From contig CAYJMO010000001.1 of the NCBI GenBank assembly GCA_964371365.1, positions 1 to 64,000 on the forward strand: a stretch of 64,000 bases of DNA, written 5' to 3'. The notes below the pieces were generated by a model. That model did not search any database. It saw only the letters and a program-made list of their open reading frames with translations, and was not told where the DNA came from. Below are positions 9,146-18,393 of the stretch, piece by piece (the first letter of the stretch is position 1; each line of letters begins with the position of its first letter). The position numbers and the translations under genes were made by a program. The DNA is from CAYJBH01 sp964371365 (GTDB taxonomy: Bacteria > Bacillota > Clostridia > Oscillospirales > Ruminococcaceae).

Positions 9146-11968
9146 TTATTTCAGATGTTTTTTAAGATATTTTCCGGTGTAGGACCTCTCATTCTTCGCA
9201 ACCTTTTCCGGCGTGCCGTGTGCAACTATCTCGCCGCCATCACCGCCGCCCTCCGGCCCCATATCTATAATATAATCCGCCGTCTTGATAATGTCAAGGT
9301 TATGTTCAATAACAACAACGCTATTTCCCTTTTCCACCAGCTTTTGGAGGACCGAAACAAGTTTGTGAACATCCGCCACATGCAGACCTGTAGTAGGCTC
9401 GTCTAAGATATAAATCGTGTTACCGGTCGCGCGTTTTGCGAGCTCCAGTGCGAGCTTGACACGCTGTGCCTCGCCTCCCGAAAGGGTGGTCGCCGACTGA
9501 CCGAGTGTGATATATCCGAGTCCGACATCGGCAAGAGTGTTTAGCTTTCGTTTTATCTTTGGCAGATGCTCGAAAAACTCCCCTGCCTCCTCCACCGTCA
9601 TGCCGAGCACATCGGAGATGGTCTTGCCCTTATAGTGCACCTCTAACGTCTCACGGTTGTATCGTTTGCCCTTGCAGACCTCGCATGGGACATATATATC
9701 GGGCAAAAAGTGCATCTCAATTCGGATTATGCCGTCACCCTCACAGGATTCACACCGACCTCCACGCACGTTAAAGGAAAATCTGCCGGTGGAATAACCG
9801 CGCATCTTTGCCTCCGGCGTCATGGCGAACACCTCACGTATGTCGGTGAAAAGTCCGGTGTAGGTGGCAGGGTTGGAGCGCGGTGTCCTGCCTATCGGTG
9901 ACTGATCGATGCCGATGACCTTATCGAGGTACTCAAGACCGAGCATATCAGTGTGCGCTCCGGCGTGCATCCTTGCGCCGTTGAGCTCGGAGGCAAGGCG
10001 TTTGTAGAGTATCTCGTTAATGAGCGACGATTTACCGCTGCCGCTCACCCCTGTCACACAGGTCAGGACGCCGAGCGGTATGCTCACATCGATGTTTTTG
10101 AGATTATTTTGGGTCGCCCCCTTTATTTTAAGTGACTTTCCACTCCCCTTTTGTCGTTTTTTGGGTACCGGGATATACTTCCTGCCGGACAGGTACTGCC
10201 CCGTTATGGATCGGTCGATCGCTATAATATCGTCGATAGAACCACAGGCGACAATCTCGCCTCCGTGCTTTCCTGCACCGGGTCCAATGTCCACGATATA
10301 ATCGGCGCTGTGCATTGTATCGTCATCATGCTCCACCACAATGAGTGTGTTGCCAAGGTCACGAAGTCGCTTTAATGTCGCGATCAGCTTTTCGTTGTCA
10401 CGTTGATGCAGGCCGATGCTGGGCTCATCTAAAATGTATAGAACACCCATCAACGACGAGCCTATCTGGGTCGCAAGGCGAATACGCTGACTCTCACCGC
10501 CCGACAAGGTCGCGGCGGAACGTGAGAGCGTGAGGTACTGTAGACCGACACTCTGCAAAAATGACAGACGCTCCAAAATCTCCTTGAGTATCCGCTCGCC
10601 TATCATGTTGTCGCGCTCACCGAGCTTTAGATTGTTAATAAAATCAACCGCCTCCGATACCGACATGGAGGTCATCTTGCTGATGTTTATATCACCGACC
10701 GTGACCGCAAGACTGATAGGTTTTAGCCTTTCGCCCTTGCATTTCGGGCACTGGGTGTCGGTCATCATGGAGGATATCTCGTCTCGCATCCACTCACTGC
10801 CGGTCTCGCGAAAACGTCTCTCTAAATTGTTGACTATCCCCTCAAAACTGCTGAGATATTCCCCTTTTGCGTACTCGCTCTGGCGCTTTAACAACAGTTT
10901 TTCACCGCCTGTGCCGAATAAAATAATGTCGATAACCTTTTTAGGTAATTTTTTAACCGGTGTTGTGAGTGAAAAATCGTATTTTTGAGACAGTGCCTTA
11001 AAATACATCTCGGCGATAGTCCCCTCACCGAATCCCCAACCGCTCGCCTTAACAGCACCTTCCGCTATGGAGAGGTTTTTGTTTGGAAAGATAAGTTCCG
11101 GATCGACACTCAAAAATGTTCCAAGTCCTGTGCATTTTTCACACGCACCGTATGGGTTGTTAAAGGAGAACATACGCGGGGTCAGCTCCTCCATCCCGAT
11201 GCCGTGCACTGGGCAGGCATAACTGCCGGAAAAGGTCAGTTCCTCGCCATCTATGACATCTATAATCACGTTGGAACCGGTCAGATTGAGTGCCGTCTCG
11301 ATGGAATCGGCGAGCCGAGTACGCACATCATCGTTGATGACAAGCCTATCCACCACAATCTCGATGGAGTGTTTATAGTTTTTATCAAGCTCGATATGCT
11401 CCGAAAGGTCATAGATACTGCCATCGATACGTGCACGGACATAGCCGCTTCGCTGTGCCGCCTCCAGCTCCTTTTGATAGCTACCCTTTCGACCGCGAAC
11501 TATCGGGGCGAGCACCTGAAATTTTGTGCCGGTCTCCAGTTTTAAAACGGCGTCCACCATCTGATCCACCGTCTGCTGTGCAATAACTCGACCACATATA
11601 GGACAGTGTGGCACACCGATACGCGCATAGAGCAGACGTAGGTAGTCATATATCTCGGTCACGGTGCCGACGGTGGAGCGTGGATTTCGCGAGGTGGTCT
11701 TCTGATCGATGGATATCGCCGGTGAAAGTCCCTCGATGCTGTCCACATCCGGCTTTTCCATCTGCCCCAAAAACTGGCGTGCATAGGAGGAAAGGCTCTC
11801 GACATAGCGTCGTTGACCGTCCGCATAGATGGTGTCAAAGGCGAGCGATGATTTGCCACTCCCCGACAGTCCGGTCATAACTATAAGTGCATCGCGTGGC
11901 AATGTTATATCCACATTTTTAAGGTTGTGCTCTCGAGCGCCTTTTATTACAATGTTGCTGTTTTTCAA
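9146..11968 (-). CDS. uvrA: Excinuclease ABC subunit A
   Basis: UvrA is the damage-sensing ATPase of nucleotide excision repair and loads UvrB. The 940 residues contain two ABC modules with Walker A GLSGSGKSS near residue 35 and GVSGSGKSS near residue 640. Signature sequences LSGGESQR and LSGGEAQR are both present. Zinc-binding cysteines are seen in CPICGR, in CPKCKGER and in the C-terminal CESCEGDG...CEVCKGKRY module that reads damage. It lies 14 bp downstream of uvrB. The size and all motifs are canonical. Confidence 0.98.
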   Translation of the reverse strand: MKNSNIVIKGAREHNLKNVDITLPRDALIVMTGLSGSGKSSLAFDTIYADGQRRYVESLSSYARQFLGQMEKPDVDSIEGLSPAISIDQKTTSRNPRSTVGTVTEIYDYLRLLYARIGVPHCPICGRVIAQQTVDQMVDAVLKLETGTKFQVLAPIVRGRKGSYQKELEAAQRSGYVRARIDGSIYDLSEHIELDKNYKHSIEIVVDRLVINDDVRTRLADSIETALNLTGSNVIIDVIDGEELTFSGSYACPVHGIGMEELTPRMFSFNNPYGACEKCTGLGTFLSVDPELIFPNKNLSIAEGAVKASGWGFGEGTIAEMYFKALSQKYDFSLTTPVKKLPKKVIDIILFGTGGEKLLLKRQSEYAKGEYLSSFEGIVNNLERRFRETGSEWMRDEISSMMTDTQCPKCKGERLKPISLAVTVGDINISKMTSMSVSEAVDFINNLKLGERDNMIGERILKEILERLSFLQSVGLQYLTLSRSAATLSGGESQRIRLATQIGSSLMGVLYILDEPSIGLHQRDNEKLIATLKRLRDLGNTLIVVEHDDDTMHSADYIVDIGPGAGKHGGEIVACGSIDDIIAIDRSITGQYLSGRKYIPVPKKRQKGSGKSLKIKGATQNNLKNIDVSIPLGVLTCVTGVSGSGKSSLINEILYKRLASELNGARMHAGAHTDMLGLEYLDKVIGIDQSPIGRTPRSNPATYTGLFTDIREVFAMTPEAKMRGYSTGRFSFNVRGGRCESCEGDGIIRIEMHFLPDIYVPCEVCKGKRYNRETLEVHYKGKTISDVLGMTVEEAGEFFEHLPKIKRKLNTLADVGLGYITLGQSATTLSGGEAQRVKLALELAKRATGNTIYILDEPTTGLHVADVHKLVSVLQKLVEKGNSVVVIEHNLDIIKTADYIIDMGPEGGGDGGEIVAHGTPEKVAKNERSYTGKYLKKHLK

Positions 11969-11982
11969 GTTTTACTTCCTTT

Positions 11983-13959
11983 TTAATCTATCTTCTCGCC
12001 CTTTCGCAGAGCCTCTATCCGGTCGCGCAGGAATGCCGCATGTTCAAACTCTAACATCCTCGCCGCCTCTTTCATCTCACGTGTGAGCTGGTCTATCGCC
12101 TTTTCTCGCTCGGCGCGGGACAATCTACGACCCTCAAACGTCTCCTTTGCCTCACTGGATATGCTGATAGTATTCTCAGGTAGGCTCTTAATAATCGTTT
12201 TAGGAGTAATGCCGTGTTTTTCGTTGTATGCCTTTTGTATGTTGCGTCGTCGCTCCGTCTCGGTAATTGCGCGTTCCATCGATCGGGTGAGTGCATCGCC
12301 ATACATGATGACCCGTCCCTCAGAGTTCCTCGCGGCGCGTCCGATGGTCTGAATTAACGACGATTCACTGCGCAAGAAGCCCTCTTTGTCGGCGTCTAAT
12401 ATCGCTATCAGTGAAACCTCCGGCAGGTCTAAGCCCTCACGAAGCAGATTAATCCCGACTATAACATCAATCGAGCCACCGCGTAGGTCACGAATGAGAT
12501 TTATGCGCTCAAAGGTATCTATCTCGTGATGCATATACTTCGCTTTAATGTCATGACCTATTAAAAAATCGGTCAGATCCTCTGCCATCTTTTTGGTGAG
12601 GGTGGTTACAAGTATCCGTTGTCCCTTGGAGATGGTATCGTTTATCTCGGACAAAAGATCGTCTATCTGCCCCTCGGTAGGTCGCACCGAAATTTCCGGA
12701 TCGATAAGTCCGGTCGGACGAATAATCTGCTCCGCTATACGCTTTGAGCGCTCGCGTTCATATGGCGCAGGGGTGGCACTGACATATATAGTCTGCCCAA
12801 AACGCTCGTCAATCTCCTCATATTTCAGCGGTCGATTGTCAAAAGCGGAGGGAAGTCGAAAACCAAAGTCCACAAGGTTTTTCTTTCGTGCATAGTCGCC
12901 GCCGTACATGGCATGAAGTTGTGGCAACATAACATGCGATTCGTCGATAATGACTAAATAATCGTCCGGAAAGTAGTCCAGCAGCGTCGAGGGAATGCTC
13001 CCGGGTGGTCTGCGTGAAAGTACTCTCGAGTAGTTCTCAATGCCCTTACAAATCCCTATCTCGGTGAGCATCTCAATGTCATAGTTGACACGCTGGGCAA
13101 TACGCTGAGCCTCTATCAGCTTGCCCTCGTCTGTAAAGGTTTTAACCTGTACGTCAGCCTCCTCGCGAATTTCCCGTATAGCCGCATTCATCTTATCTCT
13201 CGGGACGATATAGTGGGAGGCAGGATAGATACAGACGTGGGAAAGCTCACATTTTCGCTCGCCGGTCAGCGGTGTTATCTCACTTATCCGCTCAACCTCA
13301 TCGCCGAAAAACTCCACCCTTATCGCCACCTCGGCGGCATAGGCAGGATAAATCTCCACCACATCACCACGCACACGAAATTTGTTGCGAGAAAAGTTGA
13401 CATCGTTACGCTCATATTGCAAGTCAACAAGACGTCGAGTCAGCCCATCCCGACCTATGGTAGCACCGGTGCGAAGTGAAATGACCATGCTACGATAGTC
13501 AATGGGATCGCCGAGCGAGTAGATACAGGATACACTCGCGACAATGATGACGTCTCGACGCTCCGAAAGCGAAGCGGTCGCACTGTGGCGCAGTTTATCT
13601 ATCTCGTCATTTATGGAGCTGTCCTTTTCAATATAGGTATCGGTGGAGGGAATATATGCCTCCGGCTGATAGTAGTCATAGTAGGAGACGAAATACTCCA
13701 CCGCATTGTCCGGGAACAGCTCACGGAGTTCGGTGCAAAGCTGCGCCGCCAGTATCTTGTTGTGGGCAAGTACCAGTGTCGGACGGTTCACCCTTGCGAT
13801 GACGTTGGCAACGGTGAATGTCTTACCACTGCCGGTTACGCCGAGGAGTGTCTGTCGATCATACCCGAGGTTTAACCCCTCGACCAGCGCATCAATAGCC
13901 TGCGGTTGGTCGCCGGTGGGTTTATACTCGGAGGTTAATTTAAAAATTTGATTATCCAT
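11983..13959 (-). CDS. uvrB: Excinuclease ABC subunit B
   Basis: UvrB is the helicase-like damage-verification subunit that receives DNA from UvrA and recruits UvrC. Walker A GVTGSGKTF is at about residues 41-49, the beta-hairpin region VSYYDYYQPEAY at about residue 90, and helicase motif VI QTIGRAARN near residue 540. The C-terminal UVR helix pair that binds UvrC ends the 658-residue protein (about residues 615-655). The ATG overlaps the radC stop by one base (TAATG), so translation is likely coupled. Confidence 0.98.
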   Translation of the reverse strand: MDNQIFKLTSEYKPTGDQPQAIDALVEGLNLGYDRQTLLGVTGSGKTFTVANVIARVNRPTLVLAHNKILAAQLCTELRELFPDNAVEYFVSYYDYYQPEAYIPSTDTYIEKDSSINDEIDKLRHSATASLSERRDVIIVASVSCIYSLGDPIDYRSMVISLRTGATIGRDGLTRRLVDLQYERNDVNFSRNKFRVRGDVVEIYPAYAAEVAIRVEFFGDEVERISEITPLTGERKCELSHVCIYPASHYIVPRDKMNAAIREIREEADVQVKTFTDEGKLIEAQRIAQRVNYDIEMLTEIGICKGIENYSRVLSRRPPGSIPSTLLDYFPDDYLVIIDESHVMLPQLHAMYGGDYARKKNLVDFGFRLPSAFDNRPLKYEEIDERFGQTIYVSATPAPYERERSKRIAEQIIRPTGLIDPEISVRPTEGQIDDLLSEINDTISKGQRILVTTLTKKMAEDLTDFLIGHDIKAKYMHHEIDTFERINLIRDLRGGSIDVIVGINLLREGLDLPEVSLIAILDADKEGFLRSESSLIQTIGRAARNSEGRVIMYGDALTRSMERAITETERRRNIQKAYNEKHGITPKTIIKSLPENTISISSEAKETFEGRRLSRAEREKAIDQLTREMKEAARMLEFEHAAFLRDRIEALRKGEKID

Positions 13960-14663
13960 TATATTGTATCATCACTAAAAACAGCAAGTCCGTCAAACCA
14001 CCCCAGCTCCCTCATGGAGGAGAAGTTGTTCCCGGACACGATTATATGATCCATCAAAAATATATTTGATTGGTATAGCACGTTGTAGAGGGTCTTTGTC
14101 ACAAAGACATCGTTGGTGGATGGGACACTCACGCCGGACGGATGGTTGTGCGCCAATATCACCGACGAGGCGTTGGTGGAAAGTGCCTCTGCCATGATCT
14201 TCCTGGTCACAATCTGCACCACATTGACGGTGCCCTCGTGCATCTTGGTACATTTAATTATACTACCACGTGCATCAAGGCTCATCATGTGCAGTTCTTC
14301 AAACTTTGCGTTTAGCAATCGAGCGGTAAAATATTCTCCGGCATCAACTCCGGACGACACCTTGCCACGCTGTAAAGCCTTTCGACTTAACACATACGAT
14401 GTAACCTCCGGAACGAACTTTATCATGGTGGCGGAAACTTCGCCGAGGCCCTTAAAGTTTAAAAGCTCCTCATAGCTCGCATCAAATACACCATGAATAC
14501 TGCCAAAATGGTTTATCAGCTCATGTGCGAGTTCGTTAGTATCTCCCTGCGGCAAAGCATAATAGAGCATTATCTCGAGGACAGTGTGCTCCGGCAAAGA
14601 CTCAAGCCCCGCATTGTGGTACAGGTCTCTCATCCTTTTGCGATGTCCTTTGTGAAGATTCAT
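13959..14663 (-). CDS. radC: RadC-family JAB-domain protein
   Basis: This 234-residue RadC/YsxA-type protein has an N-terminal helix-hairpin-helix-like region (FKGLGEVSA) and a C-terminal JAB/MPN fold with the metal-binding signature HNHPSG. Family members have been linked to recombination, but their biochemical role is unsettled. The ATG at 14663 is chosen because GGGAG lies 8 bp upstream; two earlier in-frame candidates (14684 and 14669) sit too close to or before that site. Its stop overlaps the uvrB start. Confidence 0.9.
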   Translation of the reverse strand: MNLHKGHRKRMRDLYHNAGLESLPEHTVLEIMLYYALPQGDTNELAHELINHFGSIHGVFDASYEELLNFKGLGEVSATMIKFVPEVTSYVLSRKALQRGKVSSGVDAGEYFTARLLNAKFEELHMMSLDARGSIIKCTKMHEGTVNVVQIVTRKIMAEALSTNASSVILAHNHPSGVSVPSTNDVFVTKTLYNVLYQSNIFLMDHIIVSGNNFSSMRELGWFDGLAVFSDDTI

Positions 14664-14722
14664 AGGCATAACTCCCGATATCAATATGCCTAAATTTTAA
14701 GGATAAAGTAGTTGTTCAGGCA

Positions 14723-15019
14723 TCATTGAAACTGTAATATATTGTCGGATCTGATCGGATAACATCTATTGGGATCATACTCCGCCAAAAGGTCATCGAC
14801 GACATCACGCAGATGGCATGGATGCACTCGACCGGCAATCAACCTATTGTAAACATATAGTGCAAAATTGAGGTTGACGGTAAAGTTATCGACATAGTAG
14901 GTTGCATCGTTGATCGAAACCGACAGACAGTAGCCGTCGTCTATTAACGATAATTTATAGCATATCTTTGCGCTATTTTCAATTATCTCTTCCCGATCAA
15001 GCAGTTGAATATCTTTCAT
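14723..15019 (-). CDS. Small conserved clostridial protein (DUF6514-like)
   Basis: This protein of about 98 residues has alternating beta strands (YKLSLIDDGYCLSVSI) followed by a helical C-terminal half with VHPCHLRDVVDDLL. The pattern fits the small DUF6514-type proteins common in Clostridia. Assignment is from memory of the family pattern and is not certain. No function is known. Two adjacent ATG codons follow GGGGAG; the second is used. A TATAAT on the minus strand about 30 bp upstream could be a -10 element, but no clear -35 matches it. Confidence 0.6.
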   Translation of the reverse strand: MKDIQLLDREEIIENSAKICYKLSLIDDGYCLSVSINDATYYVDNFTVNLNFALYVYNRLIAGRVHPCHLRDVVDDLLAEYDPNRCYPIRSDNILQFQ

Positions 15020-15084
15020 CATCTCCCCTTTTCATCGTTTCTACAGTTAAATTATAACCTGTATCAACGATAAAAGATAGGGGT

Positions 15085-15876
15085 TCAAATTCGACTAATT
15101 TCTACAAATTTTTTTAGCTCGTTGTAGGAGCGGATAAGCTCCTCGTTATCCCTATATCCATCCTTATAGAGCTCGATTATCACATGACCGTCATAGTTGT
15201 TTTTTGAAAGTCGCTCCAAAATAGCCACGGTTTCATGATCCTCTATATTAGGAGCAATGCAATCGTTCTCGTCGGAGTTACCACTGATATGCAGATGCTT
15301 TAAACACTCTCCTGCGGCATCTATGAGCGACAAAGGGGACTCGTCGGAGCGTCTCGCCTGCTTAATATCTATAGTAAAGGCAATATTGTCATCAAATGCA
15401 TGTCGAATGTCGGATATATCCTCGGCACTGCGCAGTTTATTGCGCGCCACATTTTCAAGACAGAGGGTTATATCATACTTTTTTGCTGTGTCGGCAAGCC
15501 GTTTTATTATCTCAAAACTCTTTTGAGGAGATAAAATACTGTTTTTATGCTCCCCATGGAAGGATACAATCTTGACCCCCAAAAAGCGCACCGCTTCAAA
15601 AAAGCGTTGATACATAGCAATTCCATCGTTTATCCTGTCCTCATAACCGGTGAAAAGGTAAAACCAGTCAAAGGCACAATGGTAGGGGTGGACTGCGCAG
15701 ATGTTGCACCCGGCATCATCCACCGTCCTTGTGATAAGTTCCAAACTCTGCGCCGAGGTCTCACTGTCGGTGTTAAAGAATATTTCTATATCCTTAACCC
15801 CGTTATCCACAAGTGTTTTAAGTGAGTCAAAGGTCCTTTCGGGATAAAAGCAGGCGGTGGAAACTCCAATTTTCAT
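15085..15876 (-). CDS. Sugar phosphate isomerase/epimerase family (xylose isomerase-like TIM barrel)
   Basis: This 263-residue protein starts MKIGVSTACFYPERTF. It has the barrel-strand features of the AP-endonuclease-2/xylose-isomerase-like superfamily: KIVSFHGEHK, ITLCLENVAR, AFTIDIKQAR and HLHISGN. His and Glu residues at the strand ends would bind a divalent metal. The substrate cannot be told from sequence. The gene begins six bases after the secF stop, so it is in the secDF operon, although no link to protein export is evident. Confidence 0.8.
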   Translation of the reverse strand: MKIGVSTACFYPERTFDSLKTLVDNGVKDIEIFFNTDSETSAQSLELITRTVDDAGCNICAVHPYHCAFDWFYLFTGYEDRINDGIAMYQRFFEAVRFLGVKIVSFHGEHKNSILSPQKSFEIIKRLADTAKKYDITLCLENVARNKLRSAEDISDIRHAFDDNIAFTIDIKQARRSDESPLSLIDAAGECLKHLHISGNSDENDCIAPNIEDHETVAILERLSKNNYDGHVIIELYKDGYRDNEELIRSYNELKKFVEISRI

Positions 15877-15882
15877 TATTAA

Positions 15883-16836
15883 CTATGCCCTTGCCGCTTT
15901 TTTCTTGGCTGATTTGCGATTTTCCCACTCTACGAACAGTGGACCTGCAATACAGATTGTGCTGTAAACACCGGACAGCATACCTATTATAAGCGGGAAG
16001 GAAAAGGTGAATATGCTCTCCAGTCCAAAGACAACAGCAACGATGGATACTGAAGATAGTGCGATTATGGTGGAGACTGTTGTGTTAAGACTGCGCACCA
16101 GCGATTGGTTGATGCTAAGGTTAACAAGCGGCTCAAAGTCCATCTTGTTTTTGTAGATACCCTCATTTTCACGTATACGGTCATAGACCACAACGGTGTC
16201 GTTGATGGAGTAGCCGAGAATGGTCAACATAACCGCAATGAAGTTACCGCCGAGCGGTATTCCCATCACTACAAAAACGCCAAATACAATGATGAGGTCA
16301 TGTATCAAAGCTACTATGGCCATAATTCCGGCAGGTATACCACCGATATTTCTAAAACGTATAGCAATATAAATCATTATCAACACAAAAGCCGCCGCGA
16401 CCGCCACAAGACACTTTGCGAAAAATTCACCGCCGAGTGTCGGGTTGACGTTGGATATCTCAAGCGAGGTAATGTTATTATCGGGATATTTCTCGGCAAG
16501 CATGTCGTTTAGCTGGGTTAGGGTCTCGGGCGAGACCACCGAGGTACCGGGCAGTTCCACCACCGCGGTTTTATCGCCGGTCACACTGTTAGAACCGGTT
16601 TGAATTGTAACATCACGTTCAAGCGAGGCGGAGAAGTCCGCCGTGAGTTCCTCGACATTCACATCACCGACATAGCTATAGTTTAGCAGTGCACCACCCT
16701 CAAATTCTATGTCCATTTTCACACCGAAGATAGCGGAGTAGCCCAAAATAAGCACTATTAATACGGCGGAGACTATAAAAAATCCGCGTCGTTTTGCAAC
16801 AAGATTAAGTCCATCAAGTTTCATTTGTTTTGTCAT
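15883..16836 (-). CDS. secF: Protein translocase subunit SecF
   Basis: SecF partners with SecD to drive late steps of Sec export using the proton motive force. The sequence has one N-terminal transmembrane helix (about residues 18-36), the extracytoplasmic domain with GVKMDIEFEGGA, and five more helices. The conserved SINDTVVVYDRIREN block lies in the membrane part. At about 317 residues it is the usual size. The start is uncertain: AAAGGGA abuts the ATG at 16836, and a second ATG four codons later is somewhat far from it. Confidence 0.95.
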   Translation of the reverse strand: MTKQMKLDGLNLVAKRRGFFIVSAVLIVLILGYSAIFGVKMDIEFEGGALLNYSYVGDVNVEELTADFSASLERDVTIQTGSNSVTGDKTAVVELPGTSVVSPETLTQLNDMLAEKYPDNNITSLEISNVNPTLGGEFFAKCLVAVAAAFVLIMIYIAIRFRNIGGIPAGIMAIVALIHDLIIVFGVFVVMGIPLGGNFIAVMLTILGYSINDTVVVYDRIRENEGIYKNKMDFEPLVNLSINQSLVRSLNTTVSTIIALSSVSIVAVVFGLESIFTFSFPLIIGMLSGVYSTICIAGPLFVEWENRKSAKKKAARA

Positions 16837-16869
16837 TCCCTTTCTCAAGGTTTTAAGATAAAGTTTTAT

Positions 16870-18276
16870 TTATTTTGTAGTTCCACCAAAAAATTTCCGG
16901 TTGCGTAGGGGCTTTATTTTGGAGGCACTGCGCAACATAATGCGGGAGGCAAAAACACCCATCACAAAGTTGAGCAGCACGCCGATTAACAGCGTATAAC
17001 CAAACGAGTAGATAACCCCTGCGGTGGACGGACCAAACGCAAAGAATATCGGGGTGAGAAGTGTCGCGAAAAACCCGTTGGTCGGACCGAATGCACCCAT
17101 TAAAATAATGCTGACAATGATTACGGTCACGTTACTGTCAATGATGGGAGAAAGTCCGCGTTCAAAACCGGCTGTTATTGCGCCGTCCAGACTTTTGCCG
17201 GAGCGAAGTTCCTCTTTAATACGCTCGGCAGTAATGATGTTTGCATCCACACCCATTCCGATGGCGAGGATTATTCCGGCAATACCGGGCAGTGTTAACG
17301 TAAAGCTGTTGTATACCACAAAGTAACCGGAGATAAGCGCGATGGTCGCCGCCGTCTGTCCTAAAAGGGCTATGGTCGCAACAACACCGGGGATTTTGTA
17401 CCATATAATAATGTAGATAGCGACAAGGATGAATGCGATAACCGCCGCGATCAACATGGCCTCCAACGACGATGCACCGAGGGTTGGACTGATGGTGGAG
17501 AAGCTCTCTGCCGACATCTTAAAGGGGAGCGAACCGGAGTTGATTTGGTTCGCGAGGGTGGTCGCCTCCTCTGCGGTGGCGATGTCGGTGATTACAGCCT
17601 CTCCTCCCGATATTGCACTCTGCACAAAGGGAGCGGAGACGATGGTGTCGTCCATCCATATGGAGATGTAGCCGGTTCCGGCAAGTCGCTCGGTCGCCTC
17701 TGCAAAGGACACTGCGCCCTCGTCGTTCATTCTAAGTTCTACAAGGAACTGCCCCGATCCGGTGGAGGCGGTCTCATCATAACCGGCAGTAGCACTGATA
17801 ATGTCCTCACCATCGAGAATAATGTTCTCGGCAGTTACGCCACTCGGCATACCGAGCTCATCCGTCTCGGTGCCCTCACGGAAGGTAAGCACAGCGGTCG
17901 CCCCAAGTTCCGCAATAGCGGCCTCGGGATTAAAGTCGGTCTCGTCCGTGCGCCAAGGGAAACGCAGGATAATCCTATCCATATTGTAATCGAGATAGAG
18001 TTCATAGTCGGTGATATTCAGCGACACAAGGCGTGTTTCTATAACACTCTCTGCACTGTCGAGCTGTTCGTCGGTCGCGTCATAACCATCGGCAGGCATG
18101 AATGTCACGTCAACACCACCCCTGATGTCGATGCCGAATCGTATGTCGTTTGCACCCTTGATATACTGTGTCTCGGTGTCACCATAAAAGGTGGAAATGC
18201 CGAAAAACGCAGTGTAAGCAAGAGCAATTATAAAGATCGCGACAACGAAAAACCATATTCTTCCGGTTTTTTTCAT
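16870..18276 (-). CDS. secD: Protein translocase subunit SecD
   Basis: This 468-residue protein has an N-terminal transmembrane helix, the RFGIDIRGGVDVTF motif of SecD, a large extracytoplasmic region and a C-terminal five-helix bundle. The bundle carries GMGVDANIITAERIKEELR, the conserved SecD membrane motif with the Asp thought to take part in proton flow. SecF follows 21 bp downstream. A strong sigma-A-type promoter lies just upstream. Confidence 0.96.
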   Translation of the reverse strand: MKKTGRIWFFVVAIFIIALAYTAFFGISTFYGDTETQYIKGANDIRFGIDIRGGVDVTFMPADGYDATDEQLDSAESVIETRLVSLNITDYELYLDYNMDRIILRFPWRTDETDFNPEAAIAELGATAVLTFREGTETDELGMPSGVTAENIILDGEDIISATAGYDETASTGSGQFLVELRMNDEGAVSFAEATERLAGTGYISIWMDDTIVSAPFVQSAISGGEAVITDIATAEEATTLANQINSGSLPFKMSAESFSTISPTLGASSLEAMLIAAVIAFILVAIYIIIWYKIPGVVATIALLGQTAATIALISGYFVVYNSFTLTLPGIAGIILAIGMGVDANIITAERIKEELRSGKSLDGAITAGFERGLSPIIDSNVTVIIVSIILMGAFGPTNGFFATLLTPIFFAFGPSTAGVIYSFGYTLLIGVLLNFVMGVFASRIMLRSASKIKPLRNRKFFGGTTK

Positions 18277-18312
18277 ATCTTTTTAAAATTCCTCGAAATA
18301 TCTAACTTTTTA

Positions 18313-18341
18313 ATTATAGCGAATAATTGACAAACAGTCAA
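18313..18341 (-). promoter_or_regulatory. Sigma-A promoter of the secDF operon
   Basis: On the minus strand, -35 TTGACT (18336-18341) is followed after 17 bp by -10 TATAAT (18313-18318). This is nearly consensus and ends about 37 bp before the secD start. It separates secDF from the FkbH/aminotransferase operon upstream. Confidence 0.8.
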
Positions 18342-18393
18342 TCCCATGGAGGGAAATTTTATGAGTTTTTTGAAATAGCACGATAATTTATAT

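Noticed and set aside
17545..18330. 261-codon open frame antisense to secD
   Set aside because: Its sequence is the reverse of a canonical SecD and has no independent coding features.
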